A stretch of 64,000 nucleotides of DNA, from assembly GCF_008691045.1 (NCBI RefSeq), contig NZ_VMSO01000011.1, positions 1-64,000 of the forward strand, given 5' to 3'. The notes under the pieces were generated by a model. It did not search any database and was not told where the DNA came from. It saw nothing but the letters and a program-made list of their open reading frames with translations. Every line of letters starts with the position of its first letter. The first letter of the stretch is position 1. The position numbers and the translations under genes were made by a program. The DNA comes from Mediterraneibacter catenae. GTDB taxonomy: Bacteria; Bacillota; Clostridia; Lachnospirales; Lachnospiraceae. This document shows, piece by piece, positions 44,866-53,794 of the stretch.

Positions 44866-45840
44866 TTAATACAACAGTTCCTGTATATACTCTTTATTTG
44901 CATCCAGGTCTATATTGAGGACTGACATACTGTCGTATGTTCCGAACTCATAAGTCCCATCCTGCGGGATCGCCGCTGTCTGGGTTGTAAGATGTTCGGC
45001 ATTCAGGACGTCTGTCGCTATGCTGTAGAGCTCAGTTACTCCCATATTTGTAGATACCTGTGTCATACAGTAGTTGATCAGAGAGAGAATCGCCGCCGGA
45101 TCTCTGTTTTCCATCACCTTATTGTAGATACCGTAGAGTACATCTCTCTGGCGCCCGGTACGTCCGAAATCGTTGTCCAGGCTTCTGTTTCTCGCATGGG
45201 CAAGTGCCTGCGATCCGGTAAGCGTGACCGTTCCCGCCTGAATATCCGGCATCCCGGTCTGGCGGTAATACTCAGCCTCTTCTTCAGTGAGCTTCACCTG
45301 GATACCGCCGAGTTCGTCTATAATGCCTACAAGGTTCTCAAAATTGACAATAATATAATCCTGTATATCCAGATCGAACTGTTTATTAAGCGTATTGATC
45401 GTAAGTCCTACACCGCCGTAAGCAAATGTATGACCAAGCTTGCTCTGACCGTATCCGTCGATTTCTACGAGTGTGTCACGGAGGAATGAGAGTGCAGTTG
45501 CTTTGTTCTCTGCTTTATTGTAGGATACGAGGATCATCGAGTCGGAGCGTCCCAGTTCTGCATTCGGATCACGTGAGTCAGAACCGACCAGCAGGACATT
45601 GACCACGTCGCTGTTCTTCTGATCTTCTCTCGCGATCTGTACTTCATCGGCAGTCGGGTCCACGTCATCCGCATCCACGATGCCGATGCTGTCGTGATAC
45701 AGATTCCATGCGATCGTTCCGATCACTCCGCCCACAACCAGGATACACACCAGGAACAGTCCGATCACCACCGAAGCTGCTTTGTGTTTTCTAATCAGAT
45801 GCCACAGTCCTTTTTTCTTCTTTTTCCGCCTCTTTGACAT
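44866..45840 (-). CDS. LytR-CpsA-Psr family glycopolymer transferase
   Basis: 324 residues. A basic, cytoplasmic N-terminus (SKRRKKKKKG) and one membrane helix (31-52) precede the outside LCP domain: VNVLLVGSDSRDPNAELGRSDSMILV, ALSFLRDTLVEIDG, KLGHTFAYGG, and HARNRSLDNDFGRTGRQRDVL, which hold the phosphate-binding Arg and Asp residues. LCP enzymes transfer finished glycans from undecaprenyl pyrophosphate to peptidoglycan. Last gene of its operon. Confidence 0.95.
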   Translation of the reverse strand: MSKRRKKKKKGLWHLIRKHKAASVVIGLFLVCILVVGGVIGTIAWNLYHDSIGIVDADDVDPTADEVQIAREDQKNSDVVNVLLVGSDSRDPNAELGRSDSMILVSYNKAENKATALSFLRDTLVEIDGYGQSKLGHTFAYGGVGLTINTLNKQFDLDIQDYIIVNFENLVGIIDELGGIQVKLTEEEAEYYRQTGMPDIQAGTVTLTGSQALAHARNRSLDNDFGRTGRQRDVLYGIYNKVMENRDPAAILSLINYCMTQVSTNMGVTELYSIATDVLNAEHLTTQTAAIPQDGTYEFGTYDSMSVLNIDLDANKEYIQELLY

Positions 45841-45852
45841 TTGTACCGCCTC

Positions 45853-47373
45853 CTATTCTTTTATGACGCGTCCGGAATCATCCTGCATTTTTCCGGTATC
45901 CTTATGTTTCTTACCATACCGTCCATAGCTGCCGTAATGTCCGTACCTGCCGTAGCTGCCATATCTGCCGTATCCATAACCATAGCCGTATCCGTATCCA
46001 TACCGGTTCAGCTTCTGGTTCACGTCTCCGTTAAATACATACCCCATGATATTTACATTTCTCATGGTAAGAGTCTCAATACCGGCCCGGATCTTGTTCA
46101 TCTTTGTGTAATCGCATCGAATCACATACAGTACAGAATCTACAAATTTCGCCAGCTGGGAGGCGTCCGCCAGAAGTTCTGTCGGCGCTGTATCAAGAAT
46201 CACATAATCGGCGCGTCCGCGCAGCACCTCGATCACTTCTTCCATCTTTCTGGAGCCGAGCAGGGACGCATCGTCTGTATTCGGTTCTCCTCCGAAGAGG
46301 ACCTGCAGATCTGCATCCGCTATCCCGGAGTCAGACAGCGCCTGTTTCAGCGGACTCTTCTCTCTCAGCACTGCTCCGATTCCGGGGTATTTCCCGGTAT
46401 TGTTCATCACACCTGCCACAGACGGGTTTCTCGGATCACAGTCCGCCAGGATCACAGATTTGCCCTGACGGGCAAGCGCCACGGCGAGGTTTACTGCAAT
46501 CGTTGTCTTACCTTCGCCCGGAACAGAACTGGTGACCATAATCACTCCTCCGCCCTGATTCTCCGCTTCACGCATGACCCTGATCCGGAGGCGGCGCACC
46601 GCCTCTTCATACGCGGGCGCTATTCTTTCATTCAGTATGCAGAGATTGTTAAATTTTTCATTTTTTCTTTTTTTCGTCTTCACATACGGCAGACTGCCGA
46701 GATCATGGAGATTGATCCTCTTGTTAAGCTGCTCTTTTGTCCTCACGGTACGCTTTAGGAATACATACAGGCAGAGGATCGCCGCACTGATCACGATTCC
46801 CTGAAGAGCTCCGCTCCTGTAAGAGCCACGTATGACAACTTCTTTGCGCGTATCTGACGGTATCCCCGTTTCATCCAGGATCTGCAGGTTCGTCTCGCCA
46901 AAGATAAATTCGGCTACCTCGGGATAGTTTTTGATCACTGATGTAAGAGTTTCATATGCCAGCTGCGGATCATCTGAGGATACGGAGATGGTCAGCATAT
47001 TCATCCCTTCTTCCGCTTCCACGCTGATTGTCCCGGGAAGGTGATCCATACCCATGTCGTTCATTACTACATCCTCAAGGACGCCGCTTGTCAGGATGTA
47101 CGGGAAGACGGACGCCATCTCCTGCGCTGATTCAATATTGTTATATGAGCCTCCCGGTGTTGTAACGGACACTGTCGCAGACGCGACATACTGGGGTGTA
47201 TAGGAAAAACTTGTCGCAAAATAAGACCGGAGCGTACATACAATAATGATCACCACCATCAGCAGCCATAACTTCTTTAACCCATTCCAGAACGCTGCGA
47301 CCAGATTGAAGATATCAATTTTCTCGATCTCAGGTGTATTCTTGTTTTCTATTTCCTTTACATTCTCACTCAT
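45853..47373 (-). CDS. Fused Wzz-type chain-length protein and BY-kinase
   Basis: 506 residues. Wzz domain with two membrane helices (about 35-53 and 192-212), then a cytoplasmic tyrosine kinase: SSVPGEGKTTIAVN (Walker A), VILADCDPRNP (A'), DYVILDTAP (B). The tail is a tyrosine-rich cluster of Gly-Tyr and Tyr-Gly-Arg/Ser/His repeats from about residue 455, the autophosphorylation site in this family. It controls polymer length and initiation and is dephosphorylated by the CpsB protein at 49689. Overlaps the second kinase gene by four bases. Confidence 0.93.
   Translation of the reverse strand: MSENVKEIENKNTPEIEKIDIFNLVAAFWNGLKKLWLLMVVIIIVCTLRSYFATSFSYTPQYVASATVSVTTPGGSYNNIESAQEMASVFPYILTSGVLEDVVMNDMGMDHLPGTISVEAEEGMNMLTISVSSDDPQLAYETLTSVIKNYPEVAEFIFGETNLQILDETGIPSDTRKEVVIRGSYRSGALQGIVISAAILCLYVFLKRTVRTKEQLNKRINLHDLGSLPYVKTKKRKNEKFNNLCILNERIAPAYEEAVRRLRIRVMREAENQGGGVIMVTSSVPGEGKTTIAVNLAVALARQGKSVILADCDPRNPSVAGVMNNTGKYPGIGAVLREKSPLKQALSDSGIADADLQVLFGGEPNTDDASLLGSRKMEEVIEVLRGRADYVILDTAPTELLADASQLAKFVDSVLYVIRCDYTKMNKIRAGIETLTMRNVNIMGYVFNGDVNQKLNRYGYGYGYGYGYGRYGSYGRYGHYGSYGRYGKKHKDTGKMQDDSGRVIKE
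45912..46008 (-). repeat. Gly-Tyr coding repeat at the kinase C-terminus
   Basis: Near-repeating 6- and 9-base units coding GY and YGR/YGS/YGH. Third positions vary, so the DNA repeat is imperfect, but it is a good site for length change by recombination. Confidence 0.7.
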
Positions 47374-48815
47374 TGTTCACTTTCCTTATGTCTCTTGCCA
47401 TAATTGCCGTATCCGCCGTACCGGCTGCTGTATCTTCCGACAGTGGAGCTTACTACGCTGCCGAATGACTGTACTCCGTTGAGCACAACTCCGAGTACTC
47501 TCGTCTGCTGCGCACGGAACTTGTCGATCATTGTATTGATATCTTCTGCGTAGATAAAGTTCTGACGTTCGACAAAGAGCACCGCATCCGCATACTGTCC
47601 CCACAGCTCCGCATCGCCGAGCACAGCTGTCGGAGGAGTATCTACAATAATGTAGTCAGCAGATTCTTTACACCGCTGGAGGAACTTGCCCGCCATGTCT
47701 CCCTGAAGGATATCAGTGGATGAGGAATAGCAGTTACGTCCGCCGATAACATAGAGCTTCGGCACTGACGTCTTCATAAGCAGGTTGAAATGCTTCCGCT
47801 CACGCTTAAGGAATTCGCCGATCTCATTATCTTCATTCGGATGGAGCCCGAAGATCAGGAATTGTGACGGACGCCTCAGATCGCCATCGATGAGCACGAC
47901 TCTGTAATCTTTTTCTGCCAGGCTGACAGCCAGATTAGCTGCCACAGTCGACTTTCCTTCATTCTCTGACACGCTTGTCACGGCAAGAGTTTTCCACCCT
48001 TCTTTCTCCATTCGGTATTCAACTTTTGAAGAAAACTTCCGGCAGCTCTCCACAAATCCGAACCCTGCAAGCGGATCATTGATCAACAGTCCTTTCTTCT
48101 TATGCCGGAGCAGCTCTCTGACAGATTTGTATTTCATCTCATATGATATTGCGCCAAGACTTCTCGCATCCAGCTTATCGGTTATATCTTCTTCCGTCTT
48201 CAGAGTATCCCGCATTACGGATAAAAGTCCGAACAGGAATATAAGCACTGCCCCCGCGATCAGAAAGGCTTTTTTCATCAAATCTCCTGCGTAAAGAGGA
48301 TTATCCGCTGTAAAGGGAATATTCGGATCCTGCAGTATATTCAGGACAATATCTCCCACTGTATAAAGCGCAATGCTTGAATAATTATCGAGAATTCCTT
48401 CCATAATATCGAACGATTCCTGGGGAGATCCTGCCGTCACGGTCAGTTCCAGCAGATTTGTCTCTCCGGCAATCTCAGCCTGTATATCTGCGTTGATCTC
48501 GTCAACGCCGAGCTTCTCGCAAAGGATATCCTGCATGGCAGTACTCTCGACAACCTTCTGGAATGATGTGGCGATTGTATTTGCCGACCCGAGCGATGAA
48601 TAAGATGCCGTCGTATTTCTATTGGATACGACGAAGGTCGTCGAAGTCGTATATTCAGGAACATATCTTACATTAGCCACTATAAAGGTAAGCATCGCCG
48701 CCGCAAGTGCACCCAGTATGATCACCCACCAGTTCACAAGGATATCGTGTATCAGCGTAAACGGCTCTATCTTATAGTTTTCCAGTGTCTGGCCTGTTGT
48801 CTTTTCCATTATCAT
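47370..48815 (-). CDS. Second fused Wzz-type protein and BY-kinase
   Basis: 481 residues, paralogous in layout to the previous gene. Wzz domain with membrane helices near 28-48 and 183-203; kinase with VSENEGKSTVAAN (Walker A), VVLIDGDLRRPSQF (A') and DYIIVDTPPTAVLGDAE (B). Short tyrosine tail (GRYSSRYGGYGNYG). The long, separately encoded gene at 63008-64000 is its closest relative in the window (shared SYEMKYKSVRELL-like and GFGFVES-like segments). Confidence 0.92.
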   Translation of the reverse strand: MIMEKTTGQTLENYKIEPFTLIHDILVNWWVIILGALAAAMLTFIVANVRYVPEYTTSTTFVVSNRNTTASYSSLGSANTIATSFQKVVESTAMQDILCEKLGVDEINADIQAEIAGETNLLELTVTAGSPQESFDIMEGILDNYSSIALYTVGDIVLNILQDPNIPFTADNPLYAGDLMKKAFLIAGAVLIFLFGLLSVMRDTLKTEEDITDKLDARSLGAISYEMKYKSVRELLRHKKKGLLINDPLAGFGFVESCRKFSSKVEYRMEKEGWKTLAVTSVSENEGKSTVAANLAVSLAEKDYRVVLIDGDLRRPSQFLIFGLHPNEDNEIGEFLKRERKHFNLLMKTSVPKLYVIGGRNCYSSSTDILQGDMAGKFLQRCKESADYIIVDTPPTAVLGDAELWGQYADAVLFVERQNFIYAEDINTMIDKFRAQQTRVLGVVLNGVQSFGSVVSSTVGRYSSRYGGYGNYGKRHKESEQ

Positions 48816-48816
48816 G

Positions 48817-49692
48817 CTACCCCACTACTACTGCTAATTTCGTTGTCGCCGTAACCCCGTCCTCAGATGTGAATTTATAGTCAACGGTGTAGGTTCCCGC
48901 CTTTTCAAAGTTTACATTTCCGGAGATTTCGACATCTCCCCGGTCTCCCGGGAGGAAGGTATCGTCCTCTTCCGAAAGAAGATACTCTGTTCCATTGCGT
49001 TCGAATCCTGTAATAAGAGAATCGTAATCCACGGATCCGCCTGTCTTAGCATAAACAATATATCTTGAGAGCATCGGATAATACTTGCTTCCTTCATTCT
49101 CATCTGAAGGATCTGTAACCGTCACGGTCAGCCCGACTGTACATGTATCGCCGGCGCTGTTGCTGACCTGAACCGTAACAGGATACTCTCCTGCCTGCTG
49201 TACATATATGGCGTCATTATATGAGGCACGGATCTGGGATGTAATATTGCCATCCAGACAGTCCTCTACGCTCATGTTCTCTGTCAGGCTGACGTCTGAC
49301 ATTTCTTCCAGGGTGTACCTCAGCGGAGCTGTCAACTGTATCTGCGGAGAAGTATAATCAGTATACTCCAGCGTCCTGGTCAGCGTAGCCCCCTGATTCG
49401 AACTGTCAAACACAGCGTAGGTTACTTCCCGCTTTCCCGGCTCTGTAAAGTTGGACATAGATGAGATCCGGATTGAATCTGTCAGATCCCCGTCCCTGTT
49501 ATCCTCCGCCGATAAGCCCTGATACAGTTCCGAATCGTCCTCCGACTCCACGCTGACGGACACAGTATCTGATTCAGCAGTGATCGTCGGAGGCTCATTG
49601 TCCTGGATAATTCTTGAATAAATGTTGTATCCGATAAATGCGGCGAGCGACAGGATAAACAGCCCTGCGACCGCGATTCTTAACCTTCTCAT
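48817..49692 (-). CDS. Membrane-anchored Ig-like (DUF5011-type) surface protein
   Basis: 291 residues. One N-terminal membrane anchor (LRIAVAGLFILSLAAFIGY), then about three extracellular beta-sandwich domains: NEPPTITAES with SAEDNRDGDLTDSI, SPQIQLTAP with SVEDCLDGNITSQI, and a C-terminal domain ending TVDYKFTSEDGVTATTKLAVVVG. The D-x-x-DGD/N-ITxxI and EAGTY patterns are typical of DUF5011/HYR-like repeats. Its place between CpsB and the kinases suggests a structural or scaffold role in the export complex at the wall; not known. Confidence 0.8.
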   Translation of the reverse strand: MRRLRIAVAGLFILSLAAFIGYNIYSRIIQDNEPPTITAESDTVSVSVESEDDSELYQGLSAEDNRDGDLTDSIRISSMSNFTEPGKREVTYAVFDSSNQGATLTRTLEYTDYTSPQIQLTAPLRYTLEEMSDVSLTENMSVEDCLDGNITSQIRASYNDAIYVQQAGEYPVTVQVSNSAGDTCTVGLTVTVTDPSDENEGSKYYPMLSRYIVYAKTGGSVDYDSLITGFERNGTEYLLSEEDDTFLPGDRGDVEISGNVNFEKAGTYTVDYKFTSEDGVTATTKLAVVVG

Positions 49693-50471
49693 TCAGCGCG
49701 TCTCCTCCAGTTCGTGTAAGTGTCTTCAAACGGTATCCTGCGGAACTGTACCGGCCGGAGCCCGTTGCATATATTCTGCGGGTTCTTATCAAATAATGCA
49801 TCCAGATATTCTGCCGGATATTCTCCGCTCAGATAATCATATGCATCCGCCATGCATGTCGTCCTCTGTATCGGGCTGTGCGCATCGCTGGCGATCACTG
49901 TCACAAGATTATGATTCAGGAGCTCAAACGCCGTACGCTGCGCTCTTTGCCCGAATCTCCCCATGAAGCTGCCCTTATTGATCTGGATTTCACATCCGCG
50001 CCTCTTCCACTGGTAGGCGATCTCCGGATCATCCTGAATGAATTCATATCTCTCGGCATGTGCGATCACGGGGATTGCCCTGACTTCCTTTACTTTGCGC
50101 AGGATCTCATCGGCAAAACCCGGATCCTCCCCGAAATCAAACTCCATCAGTATATATCTCGTCCTGTTGACCGGGAATATCTTCCCCTCTGTCAGCAGTC
50201 TCGGAAGCGCTTCTGTTGTGAAGGCTTCCATTCCTGCCAGAAGTGTGATCTCCGGCACTTCCCGTTTCAATACAGCCTTCGTCTCCTCGAACACACTGCA
50301 GTATTCCCTGCTGAAATAATTAGTGTACATGCCGGGCAGATTGCAGTGGGGCGTCGCCACGATCACAGTCGTGCCGTTATCCCTCGCCAGCGCGGCCATC
50401 TCGATACTGTCATAGATATCCGCGGCCCCGTCGTCAATGCCCGGCAAAATATGCGTATGTATATCTATCAT
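49689..50471 (-). CDS. cpsB: CpsB/YwqE-type tyrosine-protein phosphatase (PHP domain)
   Basis: 260 residues. MIDIHTHILPGIDDGAADI carries the metal-binding HxH, ATPHC and the later IAHAERYEF, SDAHSPIQR complete the PHP site. It removes phosphate from the tyrosine tails of the BY-kinases, setting the level of polysaccharide synthesis. Four-base overlap with the Ig-like gene; 40 bases after the signal-peptidase-like gene. Confidence 0.94.
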   Translation of the reverse strand: MIDIHTHILPGIDDGAADIYDSIEMAALARDNGTTVIVATPHCNLPGMYTNYFSREYCSVFEETKAVLKREVPEITLLAGMEAFTTEALPRLLTEGKIFPVNRTRYILMEFDFGEDPGFADEILRKVKEVRAIPVIAHAERYEFIQDDPEIAYQWKRRGCEIQINKGSFMGRFGQRAQRTAFELLNHNLVTVIASDAHSPIQRTTCMADAYDYLSGEYPAEYLDALFDKNPQNICNGLRPVQFRRIPFEDTYTNWRRRAE

Positions 50472-50511
50472 ATTATCCTCTTCTATACAAATCTAAAACT
50501 ACAGTCAATAA

Positions 50512-50976
50512 TTATAGCACAATCTGCCGCAGTCTGTAAAATACAGAATACAGCGCTGTCAGCGGTCTTCTCACCGGCACCAGCCTGATCCATATATGTT
50601 CAAAAAATTCCCACCAGAAGCTCCCCGGCTGGAGGATCTTACCTTTTCTCTTTACCTTTATGATCAGGGCAAATATCTGCTCCCGGCGTACCGGCCCCTC
50701 GATCTCTGTCTGGGCGTCGCCTACAATATAATAGGCGCCTTCTTTCTTCTTCCAGATACGGTGCATCACATACTGGCCGTTCAGTCTCTGGTAAAATACC
50801 ATGTCGCCCCTTTTTAGTTCCCGATCCGGTTTTGTGAAGTATATATAGTCCCTGTCATGAGCCAGAAAAGGCGACATACTGCTCCCGGCGATGCGCAGAG
50901 AGACGACCTTGCCTTCTTCTGCGATCCCGCGGAGTACGGAAACATATTCTCTTGTATCCACAACTCTTTCTATCAT
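50512..50976 (-). CDS. S26-type signal peptidase-like protein
   Basis: 154 residues from the ATG at 50976 (after GAGGAT). RIAGSSMSPFLAHDRDYIYF holds the catalytic Ser; RGDMVFYQRLNGQYVMHRI follows, with His in the position used by ER/SipW-type signal peptidases instead of Lys; YYIVGDAQTEIEGPV is the next conserved strand. There is no clear N-terminal membrane anchor; a hydrophobic-aromatic C-terminal stretch may associate with the membrane. It sits between the ABC exporter and the CpsB operon, so it could process the cassette peptides or belong to the capsule machinery. Confidence 0.75.
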   Translation of the reverse strand: MIERVVDTREYVSVLRGIAEEGKVVSLRIAGSSMSPFLAHDRDYIYFTKPDRELKRGDMVFYQRLNGQYVMHRIWKKKEGAYYIVGDAQTEIEGPVRREQIFALIIKVKRKGKILQPGSFWWEFFEHIWIRLVPVRRPLTALYSVFYRLRQIVL

Positions 50977-51005
50977 GATAATCCTCATCCTTCCGGCCGG
51001 GCTGC

Positions 51006-51011
51006 ATTATA
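51006..51011 (-). promoter_or_regulatory. Possible -10 element before the S26-type gene
   Basis: TATAAT reading leftwards, about 30 bases before the ATG at 50976, in the 64-base gap after the ABC exporter. No convincing -35 at normal spacing, so read-through from the exporter may be the main source. Confidence 0.25.
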
Positions 51012-51052
51012 TATCACAAATCCACAGCCACGCGGCAAGACCACACTACATG

Positions 51053-52843
51053 TCAGAAATCCATGGCCATGCGGCTGGACTCTTCTTCGTTCAGCTCTGT
51101 TACATGTGTCTCCATGACACGATAAACCCGCTGGCAGAGATTCAGAACGCTCGGCCTGTGTGTTGTGACAATACATGTTTTATTCGGATGCTGCTTCACA
51201 ATGTTGCGCAGCACAGTCCTCTCTGTCGTCACATCCAGAGCCGACGTCGCTTCGTCCAGAAGCAGGATCGGCGCGTCTCTGAGAACAGCTCTCGCGATAG
51301 CAATCCTCTGTGCCTGTCCTTCCGACAGACCGCGTCCTCTCTCGCCGACACTGTTATTGATCTGCTGCGGAAGCTTCTCCACGAAATCCCATGCACAGGC
51401 TACTTTCAGTGCCTCGACGATTTCTTCGTCTGTGGCATCCTCTTTCACCATCCTCATATTCTCGGCGATCGTTCCGGAAAGGATCGTATTTCCCTGGGGG
51501 ACATACGCGAACAGATGGCGTGTCTCGGCATTCATCTCGATCTCCTGACCGCCGGACGCCCGGAGCTTCACCCCTCCGTCTTCCGGACGGATCAGGCCGA
51601 GGATCAGACGGATCATTGTAGTCTTTCCCTCCCCGGACGGCCCCACCAGCGCCACGATCTCTCCCGGCTTCGCCCGGAAAGCAGAGTCTGTGATCACACG
51701 GGTGCCCTCTACATAGGAGAAATTCACATCGTCCATCCGGACCTCAAAACCCTTGTCGATATATTTGTCCATCTCACCGCTCTCTGGTATATGTACTTCT
51801 TTCGGAAGTTCTACCAGTTCACGGATCCGGTGCGCGGATACCGAGCTGTTCAGAAATGCCGGGATAATGGACACTACACTGTTAAAAGCAGACGAGAGAT
51901 TGCTCCTCTGCTGGAGAAAAAGCGTCATCGTTCCGTATGTAATATCATTCGTCCACAGACGGAACAGGCAGTATCCGAATGCGGCAAACTGGACAACAGT
52001 CCCCAGTATGGACATAAAAATATTGGTCTTAATCGAAAAGAGATTGTATTTCAGACTGATGTCGCGGAACTTCCCCTGCCACCAGCGCATTTTCTTGCTG
52101 TAGTGCGGCGCCACGCCAAAAGATTTGATCGTATCGAAATTATAAAACGCCTCAACTTCAAAGGTCATGAGCTGACTGCTCATCTCGCGCACTTTCTTGC
52201 TGTAATCTCTCTGTTTCTTGATCATAAAACGGGACATCAGCAGCATGACCGGCGCGCTTCCGAGTGCGATCACGGCCATGATCCAGTCGTAATGCATGAT
52301 TACAAAAAATGTGGCGACAAAATTATAGACTGCAATTATAATAGTAGGAAGCCAGCTGATCGCATTGCTGCTGACAGTTCCGATATCACCGTTAAAGCGG
52401 TTCAGGATGTCGCCGTTTGAATACTTATTCAGCGACAGCCAGTCCGCGTCTACTATTTTATCAAAAATATCTGCCTGGATATCATTATTGATATCAATGC
52501 TCAGTTTCGTAGATATCCTGCTTATAATGCTGCTGAAAGCAAGACTGAAAACAGTACTTCCGACCATGATAAGGATCATGACCCAAAGCTTGCTCGTCTC
52601 ATATCCTGTAATAATATCAATCATGTATTTACTTGCAATACTGCTCACAAGTCCCATGGATGTGCTGAAAATACCCAGAATCACATAAAATGCAATAGCG
52701 CCCTTGTATCTGGCGCTGTAGCTGAAGATCCATTTCCAGTCGTCTATGATCTCTGAGAACGTCCCGTCTTTCCATCTGGATATGAGGACATCCAGCGATT
52801 CAAAAGCCGGATTTTTATTTTCATTCTTGTTTTCTTCGTCCAT
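51053..52843 (-). CDS. ABC exporter (fused membrane and ATPase domains), probable peptide exporter
   Basis: 596 residues. Six-helix exporter domain (about 45-330), then the ATPase: ALVGPSGEGKTTMIRLIL (Walker A), GLSEGQAQRIAIARA (signature), ILLLDEATSALD (Walker B), VTTHRP (switch His). No C39 peptidase domain, so it would not cut a leader itself. It directly follows the HprK-like gene and is the only exporter in the peptide cassette; export of the modified peptide is the likely role, similar to the D protein of lasso-peptide loci. Confidence 0.9.
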   Translation of the reverse strand: MDEENKNENKNPAFESLDVLISRWKDGTFSEIIDDWKWIFSYSARYKGAIAFYVILGIFSTSMGLVSSIASKYMIDIITGYETSKLWVMILIMVGSTVFSLAFSSIISRISTKLSIDINNDIQADIFDKIVDADWLSLNKYSNGDILNRFNGDIGTVSSNAISWLPTIIIAVYNFVATFFVIMHYDWIMAVIALGSAPVMLLMSRFMIKKQRDYSKKVREMSSQLMTFEVEAFYNFDTIKSFGVAPHYSKKMRWWQGKFRDISLKYNLFSIKTNIFMSILGTVVQFAAFGYCLFRLWTNDITYGTMTLFLQQRSNLSSAFNSVVSIIPAFLNSSVSAHRIRELVELPKEVHIPESGEMDKYIDKGFEVRMDDVNFSYVEGTRVITDSAFRAKPGEIVALVGPSGEGKTTMIRLILGLIRPEDGGVKLRASGGQEIEMNAETRHLFAYVPQGNTILSGTIAENMRMVKEDATDEEIVEALKVACAWDFVEKLPQQINNSVGERGRGLSEGQAQRIAIARAVLRDAPILLLDEATSALDVTTERTVLRNIVKQHPNKTCIVTTHRPSVLNLCQRVYRVMETHVTELNEEESSRMAMDF

Positions 52844-52915
52844 TCGATCGCTCCTATCCTGCCGCTGGGGGCAGTTTCATATCTGCCAACAGTATACATT
52901 CATCGTCCCACAGCG

Positions 52916-53794
52916 TCAAGCGCCCGTTTCTTCCAGTTCTGCCAGGGAGTTCTCCAGACATGCGACCGCTTCTTCTGATATGGTGCATCCAAGATGAAGG
53001 ACCGGGACATTTCCGAGGAACTCTTCGATCAGATCCAGAGTATGGACATGGTCTTCCACATTCCACTTGTTCACAGTGATCTGACTGTACAAGAGCGGAA
53101 ACGCCTTTCCCGGACTCATTCTTTCCACATGATTTTCTTTTGCCTGACTCAGCATAATGACAGCGCGGATCGGTGTATCCTCGTTGTGACACACCTCGGA
53201 TGTGCCGCATACCGGCCACCCCTGTGCAGTCCACCGTCCGTCTTTTCTTCCAAGGAGCGCCCTGTCTCCGTTCACCGTCCTGCTGCCCCGGTACTTCTCC
53301 CACAGATTCGCCTGTGTCGTCTTACCAGTCCCGGACGGCGCCGAAAAGAGAATCGCCTCTCCCTTATACTCCACATAAGCACAGTGAAGTATCATGTTCC
53401 CCCGCGCTGCCAGCCGTCTTTCAAAGGCAAACAGTGAACTGAAGACCGGATCGATATTAAGACTGCTGATCCGCTCCTTCGCCAGTGTGATCTCTGCCCG
53501 ATCAGGGGCGGTCTCGCGATAGCACGCATAGTATCCGTCCATGCCCTTCACCCCGATCAGACGTGTCTCATATATGCCGTTTCGAAACACTGTCAGGTCC
53601 GGACGCTGTGCCGCAGGTTCTCCTTCCGGCGCAGGGAGCTGTTCTGATACTTCTATAATATAAGTATATTCCGGCATACAGTGCAGCCTGGGTTCTGTAT
53701 CACAGGCAAACAGCATGAAGTTGTCCGGCGGCATCACTTCCTCCGGACAGATAAGCCGGAATGTAAAATCACTGATCTGAAATATTCTGTCCAT
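52916..53794 (-). CDS. HPr kinase-like protein (HprK-related)
   Basis: 292 residues. The C-terminal half has the HprK fold start HCAYVEYKGEAILFSAPSGTGKTTQANLW (Walker A SGTGKT near 150) and VNGDRALL, a metal-binding Asp as in HprK. The N-terminal half is beta-rich and unlike HprK proper. Such stand-alone homologues occur in RiPP loci; in paeninodin-type lasso clusters one phosphorylates the peptide. Overlaps the end of the radical SAM gene by 26 bases, so it belongs to the same operon. Phosphorylation of the peptide is inference. Confidence 0.8.
   Translation of the reverse strand: MDRIFQISDFTFRLICPEEVMPPDNFMLFACDTEPRLHCMPEYTYIIEVSEQLPAPEGEPAAQRPDLTVFRNGIYETRLIGVKGMDGYYACYRETAPDRAEITLAKERISSLNIDPVFSSLFAFERRLAARGNMILHCAYVEYKGEAILFSAPSGTGKTTQANLWEKYRGSRTVNGDRALLGRKDGRWTAQGWPVCGTSEVCHNEDTPIRAVIMLSQAKENHVERMSPGKAFPLLYSQITVNKWNVEDHVHTLDLIEEFLGNVPVLHLGCTISEEAVACLENSLAELEETGA

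Noticed and set aside
50985-51176. Short open frame between the signal peptidase and ABC genes
   Set aside because: It overlaps the ABC exporter end in another frame, has no ribosome site and no recognisable protein features.
50891-52420. Long plus-strand frame opposite the ABC exporter (about 509 codons)
   Set aside because: Antisense shadow of a well-defined ABC exporter; sequence is His/Arg-rich with no motif and no promoter.
52854-53303. 150-codon minus-strand frame inside the HprK-like gene
   Set aside because: Out-of-frame shadow of the kinase gene, whose Walker A and HprK-like motifs are in the other frame.
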